DNA from: a virus
Reading direction: 5' to 3' (one strand)
IMG/VR virus record: IMGVR_UViG_3300010413_000060
Location: 1 to 51,126 of that record
Length of the DNA stretch: 51,126 nt
Shown here piece after piece: positions 39,282-45,858 of the stretch. Position 1 is the first letter of the stretch, and every line of letters begins with the position of its first letter. The notes under the pieces were generated by a model. It had not been told where the DNA came from. It saw only the letters and a program-made list of their open reading frames with translations, and made no database searches. Both the position numbers and the translations under genes were made by a program.

Positions 39282-39493
39282 GCGAACATTTTCCATCGCC
39301 ACGTCCCACGGAACGGTTTTTTCAGTTTAATACGCCCGCCGGTCACGACCCAGCGATTCCGGTCCGGGTCCCAGCCCACGTATGCCCCGCCAGACGGCCG
39401 CAGGAACCATATCCGCGACCCTTTCCATTCCCGGTACCCGTAGACTTCCCCGCAGTCCTTCAGCGGCCCGCGATACATATACGGCCGCGTCAT
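39278..39493 (-). CDS. Small basic, Trp-rich protein
   Basis: 71 residues (YREWKGSRIWFLRPSGGAYV, RIKLKKPFRGTWRWKMFA) with seven Trp and a net positive charge. It overlaps its neighbours by 4 bases on each side. Unknown family; compact beta structure and nucleic acid binding are possible from composition only. Confidence 0.68.
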   Translation of the reverse strand: MTRPYMYRGPLKDCGEVYGYREWKGSRIWFLRPSGGAYVGWDPDRNRWVVTGGRIKLKKPFRGTWRWKMFA

Positions 39494-39696
39494 CCCTGCC
39501 CCCTTGTCCCGTCGATTGCCTGTGCCTGCGCAGCCCAGCTTTTTAGTGCGTCGTGTGCCGCGCCCACCCGGCCGTCGCCCAAGTATTCCAGCATTTTGAA
39601 CATGGCGGTGCGCGCCGCTTGCATGTGCTTTCGCATGTGAAACACTTCGGCCTGAAGCTGGTAATTCGCTTCCTTCAGTTCGTCGATTTCAGTCAT
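39490..39696 (-). CDS. Small helical protein
   Basis: 68 residues, a coiled coil at the N-terminus (IDELKEANYQLQAEVFHMRK) followed by a second helix (AAHDALKSWAAQAQAIDGTR). It overlaps its neighbours by 4 and 8 bases. No family recognised. Confidence 0.68.
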   Translation of the reverse strand: MTEIDELKEANYQLQAEVFHMRKHMQAARTAMFKMLEYLGDGRVGAAHDALKSWAAQAQAIDGTRGQG

Positions 39697-39874
39697 TATT
39701 CCCCCTAAATTTTAGGACAACACCCGGCCCGGATGTCCGCTTTCGTGTCCGCTTCATCCGATCGGCTTCCGCCCGCAGCCGCCGGCATTGCCAGTCGAAT
39801 TCACCGGACGCGGCCCGCAGTCGGCGCACCGCTTCGCGTAACAGGTCAGCCTGCTGTCGTAACGCGTCAGTCAT
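39689..39874 (-). CDS. Small Arg-rich helical protein
   Basis: 61 residues (LRQQADLLREAVRRLRAASG, CRRLRAEADRMKRTRKRTSG), very basic, probably a coiled coil with an unordered tail. It may bind nucleic acid. Its start overlaps the stop of the gene ahead (ATGA). Confidence 0.62.
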   Translation of the reverse strand: MTDALRQQADLLREAVRRLRAASGEFDWQCRRLRAEADRMKRTRKRTSGPGVVLKFRGNND

Positions 39875-40038
39875 TTGATCACCACGTACGTTTCAATCCG
39901 ACCATTCCACGCGTCCAGTACCTTTTCGACTTCCGTCGTCGGCCTGTTTCCTGTTTGCGTATCGTTTTCGCACCATATTTCGGTGTTGCCGGGAAGTCCC
40001 TGCGCTTTAGCCCAGTCGACCAGTTCAGCAATCGTCAT
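39871..40038 (-). CDS. Small phage protein
   Basis: 55 residues, MTIAELVDWAKAQGLPGNTE, IWCEND and then TEVEKVLDAWNGRIETYVVI. The pattern of a helix, a W-C-E-N-D strand and a C-terminal Y-V-V-I-K strand looks like a compact alpha/beta fold. It overlaps the gene before it by 14 bases and the gene after it by 4. Confidence 0.65.
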   Translation of the reverse strand: MTIAELVDWAKAQGLPGNTEIWCENDTQTGNRPTTEVEKVLDAWNGRIETYVVIK

Positions 40039-40282
40039 CCGACACCACCTTTCCGGGTTCCGCCGGCTTGTACCGCAGCCCGAGTTTTTGCGCGATTATG
40101 TGCAGCAAATGGTGAACCGCTACCCGGCCGCCGTATTCGCCGATCCCGTCGTAAACGTCTGGTATGTAAATTTCCCGTTCGCTTTCAAGGTAATGAACGC
40201 GCTGTTTCAGGTTCGCGATTTCGCGCCGGCAGTCGCGTATTTCAGCGGCCAGTATGTCTTTCCGTATTCCAAATCCAAACAT
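40025..40282 (-). CDS. Small coiled-coil phage protein
   Basis: 85 residues: an N-terminal coiled coil (ILAAEIRDCRREIANLKQRV) and a C-terminal part (GRVAVHHLLHIIAQKLGLRY). It has a good AAAGGTG ribosome site. The heptad pattern suggests a dimer. No family recognised. Confidence 0.7.
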   Translation of the reverse strand: MFGFGIRKDILAAEIRDCRREIANLKQRVHYLESEREIYIPDVYDGIGEYGGRVAVHHLLHIIAQKLGLRYKPAEPGKVVSDDDC

Positions 40283-40306
40283 GATTTCACCTTTCTGGTT
40301 TGTGGT

Positions 40307-40543
40307 TTAAATATCGTCGTCGATGTCGTCCGAATGGCGGCCTTTGGCCGGCAGCGCGAACCCGCGCGGCATCCGTTCTGCGGCTTCCTGAAGCGTTTCC
40401 TTATGCTTGAACGGGTTCTGGTCGCCCGGACCCCGGATCGCGTCCCACGCGTCGCCCTTGTGCGTCTTGCGCCACAGAATGCCGTCATCGGTTAGCGCAT
40501 ACACGTACGCGGTCGTCGATTGGAATTGTACTATTTTGCGCAT
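40307..40543 (-). CDS. Small acidic-tailed phage protein
   Basis: 78 residues. It begins with beta strands (KIVQFQSTTAYVYALTDDGI, LWRKTHKGDAW), as in small phage proteins that look like a single beta-propeller blade, and ends in DDIDDDI. It overlaps the gene ahead by 13 bases. Function unknown. Confidence 0.68.
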   Translation of the reverse strand: MRKIVQFQSTTAYVYALTDDGILWRKTHKGDAWDAIRGPGDQNPFKHKETLQEAAERMPRGFALPAKGRHSDDIDDDI

Positions 40544-40959
40544 TTCGCCCGCACGGGCTTTGTCACGCCCCAGTCGCGCGAAGGATTTCGCGATAATTTA
40601 TCGCTGACACGCTGCGCTTGTAATTTTGCGGCGCGATGTTCCCGAGTATCGTTACAGACATTATTCGGCACTTCCTTTTCCAAATCATACCCGTGTTCGG
40701 TCATGATTTTAATCAGTTCGGCATCGCTGCGCTTCCCAGCCCACAGTTGGCGACTTAGCCACCCCATTGAACCGTGCACAGCCACGCGCACGCCAGCCTT
40801 TCGCACTCGCGGAACGCGCTTCAAATCATTAAGCGTTTCCGTAAACGGACCGGGCACCATGCTTGAATAAACACCATAAACCTTGCTCATTGGAAGGAAT
40901 CTGTGCCATCCTTCCAGCAATAATTCGTCCCAAATTTTCTGTCTTTCCGCACGCGTCAT
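40531..40959 (-). CDS. Phage protein of unknown function
   Basis: 142 residues, basic at both ends, mostly helical (TETLNDLKRVPRVRKAGVRV, AELIKIMTEHGYDLEKEVPN, RAAKLQAQRVSDKLSRNPSR). AAAGGTGA lies ahead of the ATG. The start lies after a 49-base gap holding tandem GGGACAGGGAC on the minus strand. No named family. Confidence 0.68.
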   Translation of the reverse strand: MTRAERQKIWDELLLEGWHRFLPMSKVYGVYSSMVPGPFTETLNDLKRVPRVRKAGVRVAVHGSMGWLSRQLWAGKRSDAELIKIMTEHGYDLEKEVPNNVCNDTREHRAAKLQAQRVSDKLSRNPSRDWGVTKPVRAKCAK

Positions 40960-41008
40960 TTCAGTTCACCTTTTTTAAATGGAACGTCCCTGTCCCTATC
41001 CCCCGCGC

Positions 41009-41776
41009 CTAGCGCGCCCGGTTCGGGTTATCCGTGCCGTTGTTCGGCGAATGGTCGCGACCTTTCCCCTTGCCCGGGTTCGTTCCGTCGCCTAGTCCCG
41101 AACGGTTGTCGCCGCCCCCGTTATTAGACCGATCGTCGCCGCCAGTGCTACCACCAGACCCATTATCAGACCCAGTGTCGCCGCCAGACCCAGTCCCGCC
41201 GTCAGTATCCCCTGAACCAGTGTCACCACTGCCCACGTCGCCAGACCCGCTATCGCCGACAGGATCAGGATTATTGCCAGAATTTGAATCGCCGTCGTTA
41301 TTTCCTTCATCAGTGTTCACCACCTTGTCATCGGGACGGTTAACAGTGCGCGCAGGTGCGGGCGCCGGGCCGTCGTTATCGTCATCCCAGTTCAGCTTTG
41401 CGCCGACCAGACCGTACGTCGTGGCGAAATCAGCGCCGTACGATACCACGCCGTATTCATAGCGACCGTCGCCGCCACGAAGGCCCGCGTACCCGACAGC
41501 GGCGCCCTGATAGCTGGAATATGCCAGCCCGGCCGATCCCACGACGGAATCCGATTCGCCGAACGAAAAACCAGCGCCCAGCTGCCACACGCCACGGGTA
41601 TCGATTCCCGCACGGACTTCGCCGTAATTGTCGCGGAATACCGCGTGCACGCCGACAGCGTCGAACGTGAACGGCACAGTGATATGAAACCCGCCGTACG
41701 CGTCATCCGCCGCTTTGCTGGCCCCAGTCAGGAACAGCACGACACAAAACAGAACCAAACCGGTTGATCTTTTCAT
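41009..41776 (-). CDS. Secreted protein with beta-barrel-like domain and Gly/Asp/Ser-rich tail
   Basis: 255 residues. There is a signal peptide (MKRSTGLVLFCVVLFLTGAS, cleavage near residue 22). Then comes a 110-residue domain of repeated Gly-rich strands (VRAGIDTRGVWQLGAGFSFG, YEYGVVSYGADFATTYGLVG) resembling an outer-membrane or virion surface beta structure. From residue 133 the tail is low complexity: Pro/Ala linker, then (S)GSGDTG-type repeats and a basic end. A second, hydrophobic ORF is overprinted in the repeat region (41092-41310). It is probably exported to the envelope; function unknown. Confidence 0.78.
   Translation of the reverse strand: MKRSTGLVLFCVVLFLTGASKAADDAYGGFHITVPFTFDAVGVHAVFRDNYGEVRAGIDTRGVWQLGAGFSFGESDSVVGSAGLAYSSYQGAAVGYAGLRGGDGRYEYGVVSYGADFATTYGLVGAKLNWDDDNDGPAPAPARTVNRPDDKVVNTDEGNNDGDSNSGNNPDPVGDSGSGDVGSGDTGSGDTDGGTGSGGDTGSDNGSGGSTGGDDRSNNGGGDNRSGLGDGTNPGKGKGRDHSPNNGTDNPNRAR
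41092..41310 (-). CDS. Overprinted hydrophobic ORF inside the Gly/Asp-rich tail
   Basis: 72 residues in another frame of the same strand: MKEITTAIQILAIILILSAI, then GLATWAVVTLVQGILTAGLG and LAATLGLIMGLVVALAATIG, ending TTVRD. Two to three membrane segments with a polar start look like a small holin-type protein. GGTGG lies 9 bases ahead of its ATG. Against it: GGN-GAY-AGT repeats read one base off automatically give Val/Leu/Thr-rich sequence, so part of the hydrophobicity may be an accident. Confidence 0.42.
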   Translation of the reverse strand: MKEITTAIQILAIILILSAIAGLATWAVVTLVQGILTAGLGLAATLGLIMGLVVALAATIGLITGAATTVRD

Positions 41777-41792
41777 TTTCTACCCTTTCAGT

Positions 41793-42044
41793 TTAAAACG
41801 GCACGTCGCCGTCGGTATTGTCATCGGCGCCCGGCGCGTAATCTTTAGGCGCCGACCGTTCGCGCGGTTCCTGTACGGACGCGGAAAAGAATTTGCCGTT
41901 CTTCCCTTCCTTGACCCACAGCGCGATTTCCAGCAGTTCCCCGTCCGGCGTTTTGAATTCGCCGCGATAATCCGGATGATTGTCGCTGTTCTTGTACTTG
42001 TTCTTGAATATGGTCCCTTGACCGTTTCGCAGTTCGAATGCCAT
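41793..42044 (-). CDS. SSB-like small protein (DUF736-like) with acidic tip
   Basis: 83 residues starting MAFELRNGQGTIFKNKYKNS. The core (DYRGEFKTPDGELLEIALWV, KEGKNGKFFSASVQEP) has the strand order of small OB-fold proteins of the DUF736/SSB-like type common in phages, and the C-terminus DDNTDGDVPF copies the SSB recruiting tip DDDIPF. It probably binds single-stranded DNA early in infection. A second SSB-like protein is encoded at 381-1172. Confidence 0.72.
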   Translation of the reverse strand: MAFELRNGQGTIFKNKYKNSDNHPDYRGEFKTPDGELLEIALWVKEGKNGKFFSASVQEPRERSAPKDYAPGADDNTDGDVPF

Positions 42045-42054
42045 GTTGTTTTCC

Positions 42055-42672
42055 TTAAGTTGCTGTTATACGACGGATATTATACAACGGAATGACTTCC
42101 ATCGGACGTTCGCGGTTCGTGAATCGCGCCCGCACGTACCTACTGCCGGTTGACATGATTTCCAGAATGCCCGTCACTTCCACGCCGCCGTCCTTATACG
42201 TGACCATGACTTTCTGCCCGACAAGGTCATGCAGGATCGATTCCAGATTGTTACCGCACGGCCGGCGTTCCCAGATAAGCTTCGACGACTTCCCCGCCGT
42301 GATCGGCGCGTAATGCTTCAGGTACCTTTCGATTTCAGCGTACGCGGCGCCAAGCGCTGCGTCACAGCGGGGATTGTCGATACCCAGTGCCCCGAACGCA
42401 TCCGTCATTCCTTGCAGTGCCCGCATTGCAGACAAATACCCGCCTAACAGCCGCGTGTTCTGTTCCTTGCGCGCCTGTTTTTCTTCAGCGGCAAGCTTTG
42501 CGTTCAGGTCCCGGGCATTGCGCGCCTGATCACGTTCGTTCGTCAGACGCGCCAGTTCCGCCCTGTATGGTTTCCGATGGTATTCGGCGATCGCTTCCCG
42601 CCCTGCGATCGACAGCGGGTGCGTGTCGTCGTGCTTCAGGTATTCGTCGGTCCATTCAACGTCGGCGTTCAT
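42055..42672 (-). CDS. Phage protein with coiled coil and C-terminal beta domain
   Basis: 205 residues: N-terminal helices, a coiled coil (ELARLTNERDQARNARDLNA), a helical bundle (LGGYLSAMRALQGMTDAFGA) and a C-terminal Sm- or SH3-like beta part (LVGQKVMVTYKDGGVEVTGI, LEIMSTGSRYVRARF). Such multi-helix proteins are often phage hypothetical proteins. Its start overlaps the next gene's stop by 1 base (TAATG-like junction). Confidence 0.68.
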   Translation of the reverse strand: MNADVEWTDEYLKHDDTHPLSIAGREAIAEYHRKPYRAELARLTNERDQARNARDLNAKLAAEEKQARKEQNTRLLGGYLSAMRALQGMTDAFGALGIDNPRCDAALGAAYAEIERYLKHYAPITAGKSSKLIWERRPCGNNLESILHDLVGQKVMVTYKDGGVEVTGILEIMSTGSRYVRARFTNRERPMEVIPLYNIRRITAT

Positions 42673-42884
42673 CAGTCAGCCCCCGCCGGAATAGTGTCCT
42701 GTCCGTCGTCATCCAGCGGCGCCGGCACAGGTTCAGGTTCTTCGGCGCGTTCCATGTACACGGACACGCCCGAAATATAGCTGGTCGATACTTCCAGCTT
42801 GAAGCCTTGCGGAACAAAGACGCGTTCGGAAACGTATTCCAGAACAGCCTGTTCCATGTCTTGCGATGAAAGTTTTATTTCCAT
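42672..42884 (-). CDS. Small phage protein
   Basis: 70 residues starting MEIKLSSQDMEQAVLEYVSE. The ATG at 42884 follows GGTGGAA and lies inside the end of the membrane mini-gene; the longer open frame upstream is the shadow of neighbouring genes. The N-terminal K-L-S-x-x-x-M-x-x-A-V-x-E-Y-V opening and later strands (FKLEVSTSYISGVSVYMERA) are seen in small proteins of many lytic phages. Acidic C-terminus. Function unknown. Confidence 0.7.
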   Translation of the reverse strand: MEIKLSSQDMEQAVLEYVSERVFVPQGFKLEVSTSYISGVSVYMERAEEPEPVPAPLDDDGQDTIPAGAD

Positions 42885-43003
42885 AACAGGTTCCACCCTA
42901 CAGTCAGGAAAGTTATAGCGCCGACCGCGATCAGCCAACACGCCGCCGCCAACATGGCCAGCGTCAGTATCGCTTCGATCCACAGCAGCGCTTCGCGGAT
43001 CAT
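42875..43003 (-). CDS. Small membrane protein
   Basis: 42 residues, MIREALLWIEAILTLAMLAA then ACWLIAVGAITFLTVGWNLL: one long or two short membrane segments. Its ATG shares a base with the previous stop (TAATG), and its end overlaps the next start by 10 bases. Coupled position supports it being real. Role unknown. Confidence 0.62.
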   Translation of the reverse strand: MIREALLWIEAILTLAMLAAACWLIAVGAITFLTVGWNLLWK

Positions 43004-43290
43004 TACGCCTTACCCTGCCGGATACGGCGCGCGCATTCCTGCGCCCCTTGATGCGGCCCGTACTTCGACCGATCGCCGACGTACTGCATACGCCAGAACG
43101 GACGCTTTCCGAACATCGGCGTTCCAGCGCCCGGGACGCATTGCCCCGTCGCATAGCCGCCCCACTTCGGCTGATCTGGAAAAGTCCAGTCGCGGTTCAG
43201 TGACCGTCGCCGGCCGACAGGACCCGCATATTTCGGAAGCGCGTTGACCATTCGCGCCGTCATAAGGTTTAGCAGTTCACTGATTTTCAT
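43003..43290 (-). CDS. Basic phage protein of unknown function
   Basis: 95 residues. ELLNLMTARMVNALPKYAGP is helical; the remainder is Gly/Pro/Arg/Trp-rich (KWGGYATGQCVPGAGTPMFG, KRPFWRMQYVGDRSKYGPHQ) with no clear fold. It is the first gene after the strong promoter at 43319-43348, with AAAGGTG as ribosome site, so it is probably well expressed. Confidence 0.7.
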   Translation of the reverse strand: MKISELLNLMTARMVNALPKYAGPVGRRRSLNRDWTFPDQPKWGGYATGQCVPGAGTPMFGKRPFWRMQYVGDRSKYGPHQGAQECARRIRQGKA

Positions 43291-43318
43291 TCGTCACCTT
43301 TCTATCGTTAGAAATTAA

Positions 43319-43348
43319 ATGATAAGGGTCGTCCCTGACCCCTGTCAA
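43319..43348 (-). promoter_or_regulatory. Strong sigma70 promoter with dyad in the spacer
   Basis: Perfect TTGACA (43343-43348), 18-bp spacer, TATCAT (43319-43324, 5/6). The spacer holds a perfect GGGTC-AGGGAC-GACCC dyad (43326-43341), where a bound repressor would block the polymerase. The gap between the flanking genes is only 61 bases. Confidence 0.72.
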
Positions 43349-43351
43349 CAG

Positions 43352-43834
43352 TTACGGAAGGTCCCTGTACAGCTTGCTTCGGTTCAGGAAATAACCCGGC
43401 TTGTACATAAACGCGCCGTCAGCCAGCGCCTGTTCGCAAATCAGCTGGTCGTAATGGCACCACCCGACGAATTCCACGACGCCTTCGCCGTGATCATACA
43501 TAAGAACGTACCCGTCGACGCGCTTGCGTTCCTTGTCCTTATCGTGCGTCGCGACCATGTTCCGCCCCGGCTGAACGCATTTCACGTCGAATATCCGGCC
43601 GTCGCGCAGTCGGCAGTCGCCAGCGCCCAGTCCGATTCCGTTTAGTTCCGGGTACACGTTCATGATTTTGCAAAAGGCCAGTTCGCCGCGCACCCCGTCT
43701 TCGCCGATCTGCTGGTTCGTCCTGTTCTTGTCCGCCTTTCTGTCTTCCAGTCCCAGCGTTTGCGTTCCCTTTATTCTATCAGCTGCCAGCGCACGCGCCA
43801 GTTTGAGTTCGAAATCAGAGAGTTTAACTTTCAT
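43352..43834 (-). CDS. PD-(D/E)XK nuclease-like protein
   Basis: 160 residues. GEDGVRGELAFCKIMNVYPE followed by GDCRLRDGRIFDVK gives the pattern of a PD-(D/E)XK fold: Glu51, Asp73 and D83-x-K85. After it comes a conserved-looking DGYVLMYDHGEGVVEFVGW strand-rich part. Phages use such enzymes as resolvases, exonucleases or host-DNA nucleases. Activity and target are inferred. Confidence 0.68.
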   Translation of the reverse strand: MKVKLSDFELKLARALAADRIKGTQTLGLEDRKADKNRTNQQIGEDGVRGELAFCKIMNVYPELNGIGLGAGDCRLRDGRIFDVKCVQPGRNMVATHDKDKERKRVDGYVLMYDHGEGVVEFVGWCHYDQLICEQALADGAFMYKPGYFLNRSKLYRDLP

Positions 43835-43848
43835 GTCGTTTCCTTGAG

Positions 43849-44268
43849 TTAGTGAGTATGAATTAAGATTTCGCGCAGGTGATCCCAGTCCATTTTTCCG
43901 CGCCAGACGACGTTCGCCTGCCGCAGCGTGTCTTCCGTGTTAAGGGTCCCGAATAACTGCGCACGGTCAGAATCGAATAATAAATGGTCCCTGTCAATCT
44001 GTACGAACAGCCAGACCCCGCCGGCGTGCTTGCCCTTTCGTTTCAGGAACACGCGCTGATCCTCCGTATAATGATCGCAGCGGACCACTGTCCCCGGGCG
44101 CGCCGGCCATTTCGGCAGGTGCTTAAGTTCCATCCAGCCGTGCTTCCCGCCGCAGACAAATGACACGTCACAAACGCCCAGATTCAGTTTGTCTTCGTGC
44201 CGGGTCGCTTCGTCCCAGCGTTCGGCCATGTTCTTTCGGACTTTACGCCACAGACTGTTTTCGGACAT
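43849..44268 (-). CDS. PD-(D/E)XK (VRR-NUC-like) nuclease
   Basis: 139 residues. NLGVCDVSFVCGGKHGWMEL then K gives G-x-x-D34-x-S-F and E47-L-K49, the core of VRR-NUC/resolvase-like nucleases. TEDQRVFLKRKGKHAGGVWL matches the Q-x-x-x-L-x-x-x-G-x-x-x-G-V following helix. Likely resolves or trims branched DNA during replication. Adjacent to another nuclease-like gene. Confidence 0.75.
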   Translation of the reverse strand: MSENSLWRKVRKNMAERWDEATRHEDKLNLGVCDVSFVCGGKHGWMELKHLPKWPARPGTVVRCDHYTEDQRVFLKRKGKHAGGVWLFVQIDRDHLLFDSDRAQLFGTLNTEDTLRQANVVWRGKMDWDHLREILIHTH

Positions 44269-44585
44269 CAGACCAGCCGCCGCGCGCGTTCAATCCAGCT
44301 TTCAGACCACGGACCGTCCGGGTAATCTTCGCAGTTCGTGTGCTTCCAGCTTGAAGGCCCGCGATTGTATTGCAGCCACAATCGTTCGCCGTTGTCTTCC
44401 GGTCGTGCGCTGCGGTACGTTTCCACAACACGCCAGATAGTCGGCAGCGGATGCTTATACACCACAGATTCTTCGCCCGGATTTGCGACAATAACACAAT
44501 AAAAATCACCTTTCTGATACGCGTTTTCGACGTTGTAATACGTCACCGGGTTAGACGCCCCGCACGTGTGCACTTCAATTTTCAT
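44268..44585 (-). CDS. Phage protein sharing a C-terminal motif with the metallophosphoesterase
   Basis: 105 residues: N-terminal beta strands (GDFYCVIVANPGEESVVYKH) and a C-terminal LQYNRGPSSWKHTNCEDYPD, which is almost the same as LQYNRGPSSWMHTDCVVYAN at residues 479-498 of the 5118-7127 protein. Underlying DNA is identical over 17 bases. One base overlap with the nuclease gene. Function unknown. Confidence 0.68.
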   Translation of the reverse strand: MKIEVHTCGASNPVTYYNVENAYQKGDFYCVIVANPGEESVVYKHPLPTIWRVVETYRSARPEDNGERLWLQYNRGPSSWKHTNCEDYPDGPWSESWIERARRLV

Positions 44586-45153
44586 AATCTATCGTTTCCA
44601 GTTCCACGCCGGCTTCGCGAAGCATTTCCCGCGCCACGTGCAGCGATTGTTCCCAGTGTTCACCCTTCCCGGGGAACGGTCGATTCGGTCCGATTACGCG
44701 CGCAATGCCAGCCTGAATGATAGCCCGCGCGCAGTCGCTGCAAATGCCGTCCGGCGCCCAGTTCATATAAATGGTCGCGCCCCGCAGCGATACGCCCACG
44801 CGCGCCGCATTGTAAATCGCGTTACGTTCAGCGTGTTCGACATAATGGTACTTGATCGGCCGTCCCCAGCGTTCGGAATCGTTTATTTCGGGTTCAACTG
44901 GAACGCGCCCTGCACCGTGGCAACAGCCGCACGGTATTGGCCGGTGACGCAAGTCGAACGTTCCCGACCCGTCGCACGCCGTACATTTTTCCATTTCGTA
45001 TTCGCGAACGCCACGCGGAAAGCCGTTGAATCCAGTCGACAACAGTTCGTTGTCAGGCCCGACCACAACAGCGCCGCATTGCGTTGAATCGTCCTTTGAT
45101 TTGCGCGCCCATTGTTCAGCTTGTTCGATGAAAAATTTCTGCCAGCTGTTCAC
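44575..45153 (-). CDS. dCMP deaminase with DnaJ-type zinc finger insert
   Basis: 192 residues with the deaminase zinc site H107-A-E109-R-N and C138-S-D-C141, and TQCGAVVVGPDNELLSTGFN as substrate-site region. Between residues 57 and 82 lies CTACDGSGTFDLRHRPIPCG and CCHGAG, i.e. C-x2-C-x-G-x-G and C-C-H-G-x-G, as in DnaJ zinc fingers. It converts dCMP to dUMP to supply dTMP. Together with the dNMP kinase it feeds phage DNA synthesis. Confidence 0.87.
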   Translation of the reverse strand: MNSWQKFFIEQAEQWARKSKDDSTQCGAVVVGPDNELLSTGFNGFPRGVREYEMEKCTACDGSGTFDLRHRPIPCGCCHGAGRVPVEPEINDSERWGRPIKYHYVEHAERNAIYNAARVGVSLRGATIYMNWAPDGICSDCARAIIQAGIARVIGPNRPFPGKGEHWEQSLHVAREMLREAGVELETIDYEN

Positions 45154-45162
45154 GGTTCCCCC

Positions 45163-45426
45163 TTAGTCAAACCATTTCATCATGCGCCGGCCGCGAATGT
45201 TCTTCGAATATAGCCGCACGCCGCACCACATTACCCAGCCCATAGCCCAGTGAAACCGGCCACCCTTCGACTGGATGCACTCCCGCAGGATTTTATCCGC
45301 CTGCCGCTGCGATACGCCCACGTCATTGACGTAATAAAAATCGTGTTCAGCACAGCACGCTTTCCAGTTCCCGTCGAACCAGCCTGTACAGCCGTCCGTG
45401 TTCGGGTCATACGGTCGATTTTCCAT
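45163..45426 (-). CDS. Phospholipase A2-like protein
   Basis: 87 residues. DGCTGWFDGNWKACCAEHDF contains C-C-x-x-H-D (24-29), the catalytic His-Asp signature of the phospholipase A2 fold, followed by a helix with a further Cys (QADKILRECIQSKGG). There is no signal peptide, but a hydrophobic helix (RFHWAMGWVMWCGVRLYS) lies near the C-terminus. It might attack membrane phospholipids at entry or lysis, or be a degenerate binding protein. AAGGA precedes the ATG. Confidence 0.62.
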   Translation of the reverse strand: MENRPYDPNTDGCTGWFDGNWKACCAEHDFYYVNDVGVSQRQADKILRECIQSKGGRFHWAMGWVMWCGVRLYSKNIRGRRMMKWFD

Positions 45427-45658
45427 CGCTTGTCCTTGTGAAATAAATAATGTCTTCCAGAATTTCTTTCGCGGCTTCCGTCATACTTTCGGCGACGTAC
45501 ACCCATTGCATTTGAGCATTCCCCGGCCACGTCGCGGCTTCAACTGCCATCGCATTAAACACGGCGGCCTGCTGATCGCTTTTCATATTCGCCAAAAGCC
45601 GCCCCAGTGTTTCAGGCGTCAGTTCTTCCAGCGCTTCGGGATTACGAATTATTTTCAC
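45407..45658 (-). CDS. Small helical phage protein
   Basis: 83 residues, almost all helix (PEALEELTPETLGRLLANMK, AAVFNAMAVEAATWPGN, ESMTEAAKEILEDIIYFTRT), acidic. It overlaps the phospholipase-like gene by 20 bases. No family recognised. Confidence 0.68.
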   Translation of the reverse strand: MKIIRNPEALEELTPETLGRLLANMKSDQQAAVFNAMAVEAATWPGNAQMQWVYVAESMTEAAKEILEDIIYFTRTSDGKSTV

Positions 45659-45666
45659 GCGTTAAC

Positions 45667-45858
45667 CTATTCGATTGTTTCTATGTCGATGTTCGGCGGC
45701 AGCTTGCAGCGCCCTTGAAGGTCAGTCGCCAAGTCCTGCCAGCGGTTACCAGCCTTCCGTCGCTTCGGTTCGCTTTCAGGCCCGACCGGCAGCTGATTTC
45801 CGAATTCCTGACGCGGCCTGTCGTCGTCCAGTAACAGGTTTTCCCAGTCCTTTTTCAT
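45667..45858 (-). CDS. Small phage protein
   Basis: 63 residues (MKKDWENLLLDDDRPRQEFG, AGNRWQDLATDLQGRCKLPP), charged and probably unordered in part. It overlaps the gene ahead by 4 bases. No family recognised. Confidence 0.62.
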   Translation of the reverse strand: MKKDWENLLLDDDRPRQEFGNQLPVGPESEPKRRKAGNRWQDLATDLQGRCKLPPNIDIETIE

